A DNA stretch of 64,000 nucleotides from Acanthopleura granulata. Its lineage: Eukaryota; Mollusca; Polyplacophora; Chitonida; Chitonidae. The translations under genes and the position numbers were made by a program. Below are positions 1 to 11,304 of the stretch, one piece after another (position 1 is the first letter of the stretch; every line of letters begins with the position of its first letter). The notes beneath the pieces were generated by a model that did not search any database, was not told the DNA's origin, and saw only the letters and a list, made by a program, of their open reading frames with translations. Location: assembly GCA_016165875.1 (NCBI GenBank), contig JABBOT010000007.1:13423806-13487805 (forward strand), in the 5' to 3' direction.

Positions 1-608
1 GTGTCAAATGTGCTGACTATAGAGTATATGTCTCATTCTGTATTGTGATATGTAATAAATTGCAATAAACATTACTGTCTTTTCACTTATTTCTCTGCAA
101 ACCCTGGTGCTTGGAGGTGTTTAAGTTGCTGTTATATTTAAACAAGCACTTCAGCACTTATATTAGACAACTGAGTCAGTTGACCACAGACCGGATTTCA
201 CAGGCCACGTGTGACTATTTGCCAGCCAGCACTGCCCCGGTTTTACTTTCTATGCTGTGTGACGCTTTTATAAAACACTGAAGCTTTTATTTACCCGTTC
301 CACATTTTAAACCCAAACAAGTTTTTAACACTTGGCAGAACAGTAGGAAATTATCGCTCCTCGCCATGTACCTAGAAACCTCTGGATAGAACCAGTGTAT
401 GTTTCGAACACAGACAGGTGCAGTATAGATTACATTTTTTTTTCTTCGAATTAACGAAAGGCATAGTGGACTTTTGTCTTCATTTGTCTGTGTACCGTTG
501 TCAATATATGTTTACCTTCGGGGCATATAGGTCAATGTGGACGATTTTTTCTGATTTCCTAGCATGGTCGAGTGGCTATGTAAACAATCACATAATATCT
601 TTTTGCAG

Positions 609-682
609 ATGACCACTCACGGGTCCATTTGAAGCAGTTAGGCGGCCAGGACACCGATTACATCAACGCCTGTTACATCAAT
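609..682 (+). CDS. Locus A exon: D1, YDHSRV...DYINACYIN
   Basis: The exon follows a TTTTGCAG acceptor and ends at GTGAGT. It carries the DHSRV and DYINACYIN elements of the PTP fold. It enters with two bases of a Tyr codon started in an upstream exon outside the window. Confidence 0.9.
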
Positions 683-3600
683 GTGAGTATTTACCAACCA
701 TTCATATGGGATTGTATGTTTTTGTTTTAGCATAAAACACCTATTGAGTTCATCCTGGCATTTATGAATTATATGAAACCGCATGCAGTCGTTATATATG
801 TAACTGTAATATTCTTTGAGTAAAAGAATAATAAATAAATAAATATATAAATGATTTCTGTTGTCTTCAGGGCTACAATGAACCTAATAAATTCATTGCA
901 TCTCAGGGTGAGTACTCCCCTTGTTACAAAGTTAATGTGACCTGTGGTGATGTATATTTGTGACCATAGCAACAGTGTTATATTTTGACAAACCTTATAA
1001 AGTTGACAAATCGTAATTATCGCCAGTATTCGTCATTCAAATTAATACATTAGCCCAAGTGATAGGACTGAGAATTTCTCCAATCCCAATGCCTTTGGTA
1101 CAGGTTATCACGTCAGGTTTTATCTCAAGTGTGATTCCATCTTGCGCTTCTTGGCACTACGGAATTTTCCAACGTAGCCACAAAACATCATGATCAAAAT
1201 CGAACCGCAAAAAGAATGCAAAAATATCAGCCTTTGTCTCTTTGTTCTAAAAGTTCATTTCTTCCACATTTACCATGCTAAAATGAACAAAAATGTCAAA
1301 ATGATAAAAATCAAAATGTTCATCAGAATGTACCACTACAAATGAACCGAAGTGTTGTTTTTACAGGCCCTACAGACGTGATCATCAGTGAGTTCGTGCG
1401 TATGATCTGGGAACAAAATACCGGTAAAGTTGTCATGTTGACCAGTTTGGTGGAGAAAACAAAGGTAGGGAATATTTTTTAAACGGGATGAAATGCAGAA
1501 ATTCTCTGGTATTACCTGCATGATAATGTTTTTCTCTATCATCATTTTCATACAGGTTTGAGCCTGAAGCTTTGAGATGTGATTCTCGACGCGCTGTTTC
1601 AGTCCAGGTATTCGACAAGAAATTTGTACATTTCCCAGAACTCATTGTTCGACGCCGCTAGCGACAATAACATGTGCAGACGACCTCGCTCGTAGGGACC
1701 TTCGTGCAGTGTTACGAGCGTTGAAGAACGCATCCTCCAACAGTATGGCATCTCTGTATGTCACACATGGAAAACTGCATAAATAACTTACGATAATTTA
1801 GTGGTTTGCCCAGGTCAAACCGATTTCTTCCACCCACAAAACAGATTACATGTTTAATATGAAGGGGGAATTTTTCAGCATGGCGTTGAATAATAGTTAA
1901 TATATCCGATTTTTACTTCCACAGACAAAGTGTCACCAGTACTGGCCAGACGAAGGATCTCAGCATTTTGGCGACGTCGTCGTCTCAGTGCTAGGCCAAG
2001 AGAACTTTTCTTACTACGTCATCAGGACGCTGCAGCTGAAGCATCTAAAGGTGGGAACTTCAGCAGTTACAATTCTTGTCCAATATCGTTACATGTTTAA
2101 AATATCTCGCAAATATTTCGATACATCATCATCTGAAAATCAACTCTCACACAGTTACAAGTATGTTTTAAATGATGAGGACCTACTCACCAGGACCCAC
2201 TTTCTAGGTGTCTAAGTACTGGGCAAGTTTTTAAGTCAGTGTCAGAGTAGCTTGACTTTTGCGAATAAATAGGCAGAATTTTTCTAGTCAGTGAATTACA
2301 CAGTTGATATAAATCTAACAGACTAAAAGATAGAGAGTAAAACCAGAGCAGCGACGACAGTGTGATAGTTAGCAAATAGTCACACGTTTCTGGTGAAGTC
2401 TGACCTCGTGTCAGTTTACCTCATTAACTTTTCATCCAAGTGTTTAAGACGTAACAACTTACATGCACCCCAGCTCAATGGCTTGAGCTGAATTGGGTGA
2501 AAAATACAATGTACCAGACGTCACTGTTCTAGAATTAACGGCATTTAACATACCTGCATGGGATACTAAAATACAATATTCATCTAACTCATCAGATACT
2601 TTGTTAATATTTTGATTTTAGGTGCAGGACATGATCCGGCTTGTCAAACAGTTTCACTTCACGGCTTGGCCCGACCACGGGGCACCGTCTAGCGCCTATG
2701 GCTTATTGGACTTCCTGACAAAGGTCTTAGGTTACGAGTCACCCCTAAATGGGCCTATAGTGGTACACTGCAGGTAAATGTCTGATAACAGCCTTCATGT
2801 GCAACTGACAGTGAAAAAACTCTGTAAATTAAGTTAATTGCAAAATTGTAGAAGTAACCAACATGTAATTATTGATTACATTCTTCTGATCACACACAAA
2901 ATCTTTCTGAAAGACAGCATGTTAATGTCATTTATGCAGCTTTACATACATGCATTTATTTAGCCAATATATTTTAAAATTGTTCTTCCACATAATCATA
3001 TATTGAGTATATTATCAGGAAACCCATAACCAATTTACTAGTCACTCAAATCCATCTTACCCGGAACGTCGATCTGCACTTCTGAGATTAGATGTCTTTG
3101 ATTGGCCCGGAGCACCCATTTCATTTGACAGTTGGTAAACGAATATCGGTTTCGACACGTAGGTTCCATAAAACTTCATTCGACACCATCGGGATACTCT
3201 GCCGATTTTGTTAGCGGTACTTTCACTCAAGTCCTGTTAGGCGTGGAACAGATTATATTCTCTGTGAAGCGTTTGCGTCAGGAATGACACATACGTCTCC
3301 TCGTCTCCGTTACACAGTGCCGGGATCGGGCGAACAGGAACGTTTATAGCCCTGGACTACCTGATAAACCAGGCTAAGGAGGAAGGGGTAGTGGATGTAC
3401 CGGCCTGTGTCCGGCTGCTCAGGGAACAGCGGGTCAACATGGTTCAGAGTGTGGTAAGAAATAATACTACTGTTATCCTACGTTACACTAGTTACACACC
3501 CTTGCTCCCTAATTTACCTGTCGGGTTTATTCTGGCGCGTTCAAGGCTAAGAGGAATGAAACAATGACGATACCTTCGTTAGGACAATATTCGCTCTTCG

Positions 3601-6600
3601 TTCACACACCTGTTATCAGAATTCTAACAGGGATAGAGCAACCAGCAAGATATTCTATTTACGCCCCTCTAACTGCAATAATATCATATAAATATGTCGT
3701 AAATGTCTGTTGAAATGTGAAACCCGATGAAATCAAACCATTCTTTAAACAGTCTTAATTAATTCTAGGCCGCGGAAAATTGATAAGTAATTTGACTCTG
3801 GCCGGGTTTCTTTCTGTGAGAAATCCATGTACATGTTTTCCGTTGTGAATGCACCAGGAGCAGTATGAATTTCTGCATGAGGCTCTGGCCGAAGCCTTGG
3901 AGTTCCAGGAAGGATCGATCCCAGGTGTGGATTTTTGCAGCGTGTTTGCTGATCTTTGTACGGTTAACCCAGAGACTGGACGACTGAAGATAGCAGAGCA
4001 GTTCCAGGTAACTTTTACCATTAAATCTGAGAATGAACAGCTGGAGACAGCCGAACAGTTAACCCAGAGAAAGAACAAGTGAAGATTGCACAACAATTCT
4101 AAGTAACATTTAGCCTTAAACCAGAAAGTAGACAGTTGAACTTAGCAGATCAGTTCCATGTAACTTTTACCATTAAATCTGAGACTTAACAACTGAAAAT
4201 GGCAGAACAGTTCCAAGTAACTTTTAATCGTTAACCCAAAAACTGGACATCTGAAGATAGCTGAACAATTCTAGGTAACGTTTATTGCTAACCCAGACAC
4301 AGGGTAACTGAACATTGCAGAACAGTTGCAAGTTAACGCAGGGACTGAAACATCATGAAAGCATAACAGGTAAAACTTGCTCACAGTACAAAGCCACGTG
4401 CGTTAGCTTACTAGCAGCATTGCAAACACTGACATGCCTGTCAGGTGCTTTCGAAAAGTCCATCGTCGTTTCTTTTAAAGACGCCCATTTAAATTGAAGA
4501 CTGTTCAGAAATCACAGGGAGCTTTATGAATAGGTATGATTTTAAAAGTCAACCGTTAACGGGTTGTGTTTGACTTCATTTGTGTTTACATCGAATGCTA
4601 ACTATTTCTTTGGAAGTGAACTAATTCCAAGTGGACTAATTACTGAACAATAAAGGCACGTTATGCAGCAATAATATTAACGTCAGAGGGACATGGTTGC
4701 CCAAATTGTAGGTGGCTTGCGTTGTTACAGGATGACATGAGTATTAGGTATTTTTCTCAAGAAGTAAAAGCTACAAGTTTTTCGATAATCCCATAACCAG
4801 CATTTAATGTTAAGTGAATGCTTAAAAAATAACAAAACCACTGAAAACTCAAAAATCTGCCCGAATATTTAAGTGAGCGGCTGACTACTGAGTGGAAATG
4901 GAGCGTGCGCACAGCGCTCGCTAAACTTCATAGGTAAACAAACGTGGCTGACGACACTCGTAAAAGAAGGACTTACGGCTGTCTCGTAACAGGATCAGAC
5001 GAAAACTGGCGTAGAGGAGAGCTCAACAGGTTGGCAAGCAAGTCTAGAGTTGTAATTCCTGCCAGTTGTCGCAAAACTAGTGCCTGATAGATCGGTGAAA
5101 ATGTTGTTGCTGTTGTGGCAGTGGTAAACGTCAAACAGACACACGTTTCTGGCTCAGAGTTTAGTGAGAAGATTATTGGTAACCTTTTCTCAATGCTGTT
5201 TAAGCTGCTATTCTCTGCATGTATCTATGTGCATCAAATTCTAAAGTATTGGAGTTCGTGTAGCTCATATCGACTGATCCCGAATGCCTGCAAATGTATG
5301 CTTCGGGTCCTTTCGGTTGAATATTAATGAGGCAAAATGGCCCGCCCTCTGTGTGTTGAATTCAAATAACTCAACGAATATTTTTAATTTTAAGTTACTG
5401 ATTTGATTTATGAAAGAGCTTCAAATTTCCCAAAGACGTCGCAATCAGAATTAGTTTAAAAATCCAAATTTTGGGCTACCACTTTTCTATTATTAATTAG
5501 TCAGTGCGAAGAAAATAACAGCGTCAATTTCTTTCGGTTCTTCACAAAAGGCCGAATACAGACTGTGCTGAGATCTATCATTGTTTTCTTATGTAATCAG
5601 GACTAATTATGCTTCTCGTAAAGCAAAGCCTTGTATTGTATCATAGAGGCAGATATTTATCTAGTGTTTTTTTTCTCTCTTATTTTATTTATTTATGTCC
5701 GTCATCCTGTTAATTGCCTCAAGTATATTCAATGCATGTTCCCATGAGAGAAGAAATGATAAGAACACATATGTTATGAGGGGTGCAGGAACACATAAAC
5801 TAATCCACCATTTTCTACCTTTTTAATATACGCGTTCCACTAGTCTTGGACTGGAAAGAATCGCTTGCAACTAGAAGGGAAATTGTCCTCCGGTGTTACT
5901 GGAGTGCGATGTAACTCTTTTCGTGCAGAAAAAGGGAGAAAATATACTTGCATGTGAAGTGCATATACTATGCAAAATATCTGTGAAAAATTGGAGTGGT
6001 GTGATTCATACCTTTTGTTTTATCAGAAGGGAAAAATAAGGGCGAATTTGCTCTTTCAGGACGTGTTGCTGAGAGAATTCCCAAATGTTTACGTAAGCCA
6101 AAATCGTTAGTGCGTATTTGATGTCAAATGTGTTCTAATATATTGTGAAGTGCTATGTTGGTTCACGGAATCATATATTTGTAAATCGATAAAAATGAAA
6201 TATTTTCTAGGACTTTTGGAACAGCTTATTCACCACAATAGTTCGTGGTTTGTTTGATCGTTTTTCCCTATGACACTGCGATAAGTCGTGTGACTAATAA
6301 TCCAGATATGAGTAGAGTTCAGTTTCAAAGAGGGATCTACATTCTTTTTAGTTACAAAGCTCCATTTTAGATATGTTTTCAACTATAATATGAACGCACG
6401 GACAATATATGGCATATATTTCCAAAGGAAGATCAATGTAGCCAAAAATATGATTGTGGTGCCCACGTTATAAATCACTCCATTTCAACTCGTCACGTGT
6501 AAGGTTTCAGCATATCGAATAGTTACATAGGGAAAAGAAAGGGACCTCTGTGGCTCAGTCGGTGGTGCTATTGCGGCACAATGACCCGAAGCCTCCCACC

Positions 6601-8986
6601 AATGCGGTCGCTCAGTTCCAGACCAGCTCATGCTGGCTCCCTCTCCGACCTTACGTGGGAAAGTCTGCCAGCAACCTGGGGATGGTTGTGGGTTTCCCCC
6701 GGGCTGTGCAAAGGATCCGGCATGTGCTTAGCTGTTCACCTTAATAAATGTCCTACAAAGTCCCTGTGATATATTCATGTTATAATTCGTAAGACAAAAC
6801 TTGTTTTAAATGGCATCTTAATCTTACCCGAAGAGAAATAAGGGGATAAATTATTGTGCAAGAAAGGCACTTTGAACGCTCATGGTTTTAATTCCTGGCC
6901 AGTTCCTATTATATAACAAGAACCACATTCCGGAGAAACCCTTGCGTCATTCTGCTGTAGATCTGTCACTTTGAGCAGGTGGGTAATCGGCCTGATCGAC
7001 AGTTAGATGATTTCCCATCTAGTTGCAAGGGGTCCTTTTTAGATTCTTTAGTTCTAAATCCTGCAGAAGCTTTAGTGACAATGGGCGGAATAGTGACAAT
7101 GGGCGGCATAGTGACAGTGGGCGGCGTAGTGACAATGGGCAGCGTAGTGACAATGGGCGGCAGATTGACAATGGGTGACTGACAGTGCTTGTTTTGCCAT
7201 CTGCTCAGTTTTGCGTCCTTTGTGCACCACAAAACAACCCATGTTTGTCTTAAACCAACATGGGTGAAAGTCTGTGAGTGTGTAGGCCTCACCAGGGAAA
7301 GTTTGCCACTTACTTCCCAAAAGTCGTTGGTTACACTATGTAGAGCGGGTGGTGTATAAGCGAAAACAAATATCTTGGGTATTGTGTCAAGCAATAGGTA
7401 AATATATAATTAAGCAATTGTCAAAGAGCGCGAAACATTTTTATGACATCTGATGTCATTGTTCTATCTGGTGGTCACAGCGACTGAATGAGAAGATGTT
7501 CCCCCTGGACAAGTCTACCCTGGTCACAGCTTTACATCCAGACAACCTGCACAAGAACAGATCCTCAAAAGTTGTCGCTGGTGAGACCGATATTGCAACT
7601 TTTAAATAGTAATATTCTTGATGAGTAGGCCTACTCTCAAGGAGCCTGTAAGATACACGGTATAAATCCAACTTAAAAGAAGGTTATATAATGTTATAGT
7701 AGATATCAAACAGCTTTGTGTTCATGCCAGGTAATCGAGAGGGTATATGCTAATGATGCACTAAAACATCCAACGGCATGTTTTTTTCTCAGGTGACGAC
7801 CACAGGCCTTACTTGTCAACGCCAGTGGCTGGCCATACCAACTACATAAACGCCGTCTTCCTCCCGGTAGGCAAGAATTGCTAAAGTGATAAAAATTTTA
7901 AAATACATGTAGTTTTTACTATGTCTAAAAAACGATTTTCTACACTGGTTGGATAAGGCTGCGTCACGTCACAGTTCCCGACGAATGCAGTCTATAGTGC
8001 TAAACCTTTCCACGCAGCGCTGAGATTTGAGTTGTCTCCCCTTTCCCTTACTTTCCTCATCCATGCATCAGACCAGAAATCTTTGATCACATTAAAATGT
8101 TAGTGGAAAAATGACAACATTCCACTCTGAAACACGCAACATTTGTATAGTACTCGACGTGTATTCGTAATATATCCAAGGACTTAAATCTGCTTACACT
8201 TGTTTGTTGCCGGAAGGCGTATAGCAAAAAGAGAGGTTTCATCATCACCCAGACGCCATTGCCGGAGACTGTGGTGGACTTCTGGCGTCTAGTATATGAC
8301 CACGGCATCACCACCATCGTCATGCTGGACGATGTGGAAAATAAATGTAGGGTGAGTGATAACCCGGTGCACTATCTAATCGTCTTCACGTTCAGATTCG
8401 GTATATTGCCTACTGTATGTCGTTTTCACCATTGTATTCTTATTGTCCCGAAAGATGGAAAATGGTTCTAGTCTAAACAATGAGTACACAAAGTTGTTCA
8501 CATGTAGAAATGTGGTTTATAGGCCTGCCGCTACAGATCTGTCTACAACCTTTATTGAATTTGCCATCAGGACGTGGGTATCTACTGGCCTGAGAGCAGA
8601 AAAACTTTCGGTCCCTTTGATGTCAAATTTATACAGAAGGAAGAGCGAAAGGGCTTCACAGTTTGGGCCTACAACGTTGCCTACATGGAAATGGTATTTG
8701 CACTTCCGCTACCTTACCTGATATATGCAGTGAAAACTTGTAACCAGAGAACTTTCTTGTTAGACCTTTGCTACATTCTACAAAGTCAATTACATTCTTC
8801 CCGAGTAATAATGATCATGTACTTACCTTGATTAGTAAACACTATTTTATTGTGTGGAAGACATACGTATTTTGGAGCTTGAGGCTTTGTCCTGTATGGT
8901 ACATATAAATGTGCAGATTGCTGGCATTATAAAGTAAACACGTTTATTTAATGTGGAATGCTCAATGGGCGATTCGACTAAGGCAC

Positions 8987-9026
<40 letters not shown>

Positions 9027-10579
9027 GGAGGACGTATCTATCCATCAGAACATGCATTATTCTCTCGAATCAAATTGGAAACTATGCGTCATAGATCATC
9101 GAAAGTGAAAGTCACTGTGTGGTTGTTATTCCTGAATGTCTTGACCTCTGACATGTATTCTGTTTCCAGAAAGCGCCATTTCCAATCAAGCAGTTCCGTT
9201 GTGGGTCCTGGTCAAGTACACCTTCTCCGGCATCTATTCCTTACCTGCTGGCCCTCATACATGACGTGACAAGCTGGCAAAAGGAGATCGGAAACCAACC
9301 TGTCTTGGTTCACTGCAGGTCAGTTAGCTCCCTGGCTGGCATTTAGCAATTATTTGTCATTTCTTCTACCTATGTAAGGTAGTGTACATTTCCACTTGTG
9401 ACTTAAAATGATGTCATAAATTAAAAATTTTGAACACAAGAGTAAACCATCAAATAGCATTGTTACGTAGGCCTCCGTTGGCCTCCCATTTACGAGGTGG
9501 GTGCACGTTCTATCCACTGGCTGTGGATTTTGTAACGGTTGTCTAGTATGCAATAGAATGCGACTTGAGATGTTATTACAACTCCCGTTATAAAACTTGT
9601 ATATAATATAATATATCAAAACTGTGTTCATGTAACAGGGACGGATTAACCAACAGTGGACTGTACTGTGCTGCCTCGATTGTAATAGAGCGACTGAAAC
9701 TGGACCGTGACGTGAACATTCCCCAAGCCGTCAAACAAATGCGAGTTGCCAGACCTCAGATTATCACTGACCTGGTAAGAGGATATTTTGCTTCCCATAT
9801 TTTCCACCTGTAAGTTTATAGGCTTTGGCATATTCGGATTTGATTTGATAATACCAGATATTAATAGTATTAGTTGTAATGTAGTATGGTCCACCCACAG
9901 GTATGACCACTTCATATTCCACGCTGGTGTAAATTCTTATACGCGGGTTAAATTCTGGACTCGAAATGATTACTTGAAGGGGACGTTTTCATGCAAAATT
10001 TGAGGAAGTTTTAATCAGCTCTGATTTGAATCGTGTAGTTTCTGCGAGTATTATCGACCTTTCGTTGGTAGCACGTCAGTGTGTGACTACACTCGGCCTT
10101 TAAAAAATTTGGCCTGTTGCACAGGATCGAGCGATAATTTGCCCGGTTTTCTCCACCTCTGAAGTTGTATGTTAAGCCAACCAGGATTCATTTCCAGTAA
10201 ACGTTCGAATTGAATCTGACGTTGGGCAAGCGACTCTAATCCAATCATGTCATAAATGGCAGGATTTTCTTACAGGAAGGTGTAAAATAAAGAATAAAAC
10301 CTGGGTCACGAAATCGTCCCTTTTGGATGCTGATAGTAGTTACGCTACCTCGACCTTTGTGCTACAGGGCAAGTGGGGACGTGATCGAGGGAGTATATAG
10401 CGCATATATATAGCATGAAAGATCTTTTTGCTGTGAAAATTATTTAGAACCTCGTTCTACAAACTTTAACTTAGAGATGTAAATAAGGTCTTTTCCTCTT
10501 ACAGGATCAGTTCACATTCCTCCACCAGGTGGCGATGGGTTACCTGGAAACTGTCCATACCTATGCCAACTTCAAATAA
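609..10579 (+). CDS. RPTP locus A, 3' part (D1 partial plus D2), 14 exons
   Basis: This is a receptor-type protein tyrosine phosphatase, incomplete at the 5' side because its extracellular, membrane and first D1 exons lie upstream of the window. Exons: 609-682, 871-907, 1367-1464, 1925-2050, 2622-2773, 3318-3453, 3858-4007, 7481-7580, 7793-7866, 8217-8351, 8571-8693, 9170-9318, 9639-9774, 10505-10579. All junctions are GT-AG, and the frame stays open for 520 full codons to TAA. D1 has the WPDHG loop and the [10 protein letters not shown] signature (catalytic Cys codon 2769-2771), so it should hydrolyse phosphotyrosine. D2 reads [10 protein letters not shown], with Asn where the catalytic Arg should be and no WPD loop, so it is probably a regulatory pseudo-phosphatase. 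Exon sizes and phases match locus B almost exactly (74/77 and 152/149 nt are the only differences), which shows tandem duplication. The type of extracellular region cannot be seen. Confidence 0.9.
871..907 (+). CDS. Locus A exon: D1, [12 protein letters not shown]
   Basis: A 37-nt exon with the conserved (K)FIASQG element that precedes the PTP core. It leaves in phase 1 at GTGAGT. Locus B has an equal-length exon at 43789. Confidence 0.88.
1367..1464 (+). CDS. Locus A exon: D1, [19 protein letters not shown]
   Basis: A 98-nt exon encoding the FxxMIWEQ and VVMLT elements of D1. The donor is GTAGGG, weaker than most in the gene. Confidence 0.9.
1925..2050 (+). CDS. Locus A exon: D1, [10 protein letters not shown]
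   Basis: A 126-nt exon with the QYWP motif typical of the PTP domain, followed by the IRTLQL strand. It is phase 0 at both ends. Confidence 0.9.
2235..2540 (+). repeat. Dispersed repeat R3, copy in locus A
   Basis: Partner of 41640-41945. Both lie inside introns of the RPTP paralogues, but at non-equivalent introns, so they are dispersed copies rather than leftovers of the gene duplication. Confidence 0.65.
2622..2773 (+). CDS. Locus A exon: D1 WPD loop and catalytic Cys
   Basis: The exon encodes [13 protein letters not shown] (general-acid Asp) and ends inside the signature after VVHC, so the intron splits the next codon as AG|T. Its length is 152 nt against 149 nt in locus B. Confidence 0.93.
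3318..3453 (+). CDS. Locus A exon: D1 P-loop SAGIGRTG
   Basis: Completes the [11 protein letters not shown]-loop and continues through [15 protein letters not shown] to the VNMVQ part of the Q-loop. The catalytic Arg is present, so D1 is predicted active. Confidence 0.93.
3858..4007 (+). CDS. Locus A exon: end of D1, [14 protein letters not shown]
   Basis: A 150-nt exon encoding the Q-loop [10 protein letters not shown] and the linker to D2. Its last ~50 nt and its GTAACT donor seed the degenerate tandem array that follows. Confidence 0.92.
3955..4345. repeat. ~57-bp tandem array copying an exon end and splice donor
   Basis: Six to seven degenerate copies of a ~57-bp unit. The first copy is the last ~50 nt of the D1-end exon plus its GTAACTTTTACC donor region. 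Later copies keep the TTAACCCAGA, AGCAGAACAGTTCCA and (A/G)GTAAC(T)TTT blocks with drift. In the copies the exon part carries in-frame stops or no clean acceptor, so only the first copy is coding. Confidence 0.8.
4690..5490 (+). mobile_element. MITE-like element with terminal inverted repeats, copy 1
   Basis: A stretch of about 800 bp whose left end, CATGGTTGCCCAAAT, is matched in reverse complement at its right end by AGTGGTAGCCCAAAAT. A diverged copy lies in the opposite orientation at about 44296-44930. It has no transposase frame, so it fits a non-autonomous DNA transposon. The boundaries are approximate. Confidence 0.65.
6543..6712 (+). mobile_element. tRNA-headed SINE, 3' end degraded
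   Basis: Starts with an A-box-like TGGCTCAGTCGGTGG and a B-box-like GTTCCAGACC, followed by the family core (ACGTGGGAAAGTCTGCCAGC, then CCTGGGGATGG). The usual AATAAAT tail and the GTGAAATATTCTTGAG block are missing after the GGGCTGTGC segment. Confidence 0.75.
7075..7182. repeat. 18-bp minisatellite, 6 copies
   Basis: Six contiguous copies of GTGACAATGGGCGGCATA with a few substitutions, in the intron just upstream of the first D2 exon of locus A. The open frames across it on both strands come from the 18-bp period. Confidence 0.92.
7481..7580 (+). CDS. Locus A exon: D1-D2 linker, [10 protein letters not shown]
   Basis: A 100-nt exon, acceptor GTCACAG, donor GTGAGA, phase 0 to 1. It encodes the start of D2, ending [11 protein letters not shown]. 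Locus C has a copy with a 7-nt deletion. Confidence 0.88.
7793..7866 (+). CDS. Locus A exon: D2, [19 protein letters not shown]
   Basis: A 74-nt exon with the D2 counterpart of the DYINA element (NYINAVFLP). Acceptor TTTCTCAG, donor GTAGGC. Confidence 0.9.
8217..8351 (+). CDS. Locus A exon: D2, [18 protein letters not shown]
   Basis: A 135-nt exon with [20 protein letters not shown], the standard (F)ITQxPLxxTxxDFWR motif of D2 domains. Donor GTGAGT. Locus C has an intact copy at 63081. Confidence 0.93.
8571..8693 (+). CDS. Locus A exon: D2, DVGIYWP
   Basis: A 123-nt exon that begins GACGTGGGTATC after TTTGCCATCAG and encodes the YWP element and the following strands. It is phase 0 at both ends. 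Confidence 0.9.
8989..9022. repeat. (TA)n microsatellite
   Basis: An uninterrupted run of TA dinucleotides in an intron of locus A. Confidence 0.95.
9170..9318 (+). CDS. Locus A exon: D2 degenerate WPD region, ends at HC
   Basis: A 149-nt exon, [14 protein letters not shown]... to VLVHC. The WPD loop is replaced by GSWSST, so the general acid is lost. The intron splits the codon after Cys, as in D1. Confidence 0.92.
9639..9774 (+). CDS. Locus A exon: D2 dead P-loop, [11 protein letters not shown]
   Basis: Completes [10 protein letters not shown]: Cys is kept but Asn sits at Cys+6, where the catalytic Arg belongs. The exon ends RPQIITDL in phase 0. Confidence 0.93.
10505..10579 (+). CDS. Locus A last exon and stop
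   Basis: Encodes [20 protein letters not shown], four more residues, then TAA. FLHQ is the D2 Q-loop counterpart. The protein stops a few residues after the D2 helix, so there is no C-terminal tail. Confidence 0.93.
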   Translation, partial: DQFTFLHQVAMGYLETVHTYANFK

Positions 10580-10768
10580 TTCCGTGAAGTCCGCAGTGTC
10601 ACCATCACAATTAGGAGAATAGCAAGTTTTATATTACAAAGTGTTATGGATTTTTTTTCTATTTTCGATAATAATACATGTGTATGAGTTATTTTATTGT
10701 AACAATGCCTGTACATATAGAATTGTAAATCGCAGCCACTCATATTTGTATTATATGAAATCTATACA

Positions 10769-10774
10769 AATAAA
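10769..10774 (+). promoter_or_regulatory. Polyadenylation signal of locus A
   Basis: An AATAAA hexamer about 190 nt after the TAA. It is the first canonical signal I see downstream of the stop. Confidence 0.6.
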
Positions 10775-11304
10775 ATGAAGTAGGATAAGCCTATGGGCAA
10801 ACCCTGTAGATGAGTCGAGCTGTGTATTAAAGCACAGACTAACACCTTTAAAGAGCAGGTACTATTTACTGGAACCTACTCCTTATTATCATAGTACAGG
10901 TACCATGTTTTTATGGCGAGGGGTAAACATTTATTTATTGGATGGCGTCCAGCATCATGGCGGAAAGGAACTCAACAAAGTAAGTAAGAGCAGAAGTAAA
11001 CGCCTTGCTCTGCCAAGCCTGTGGGTTGAGAAAGGTACACATCACATATATACTTACGTACATAAGCGTTGTCTACAGAGCTCACCCCATTCGCTTTACT
11101 TAGCTGAACCAAAGACATTCGCTATAAATATACATTTTCCGTAACATTCCGATAATGTTTTTTTTAATCATTTTATAAATGTAGGTCAGTTCCGCAATGT
11201 ACTTGTTATGAAATCACTATATGTAATATAGTTTGTCAGGAATTTTATATGTAGGCTTTGAACTTTGTAGCTGTTAACATCATGCCACTTCTTCTTCTGA
11301 AAGG

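Larger units (their letters stand above)
4346..7480 (+). other. Long intron of locus A
   Basis: Intron between the D1-end exon and the first D2 exon. It holds a MITE-like element (about 4690-5490), a SINE (6543-6712) and an 18-bp minisatellite (7075-7182). I see no further exon in it. Confidence 0.7.

Noticed and set aside
6543..6620. A tRNA gene, from the A-box and B-box words
   Set aside because: The cloverleaf is not complete and the sequence continues into the SINE core, so this is a SINE head. The same holds for 11305, 51876 and 61368.
6966..7394. 142-codon minus-strand frame and partner plus-strand frames
   Set aside because: They cross the 18-bp minisatellite, whose period is a multiple of three and keeps frames open. 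The protein repeats short His/Pro/Thr words.
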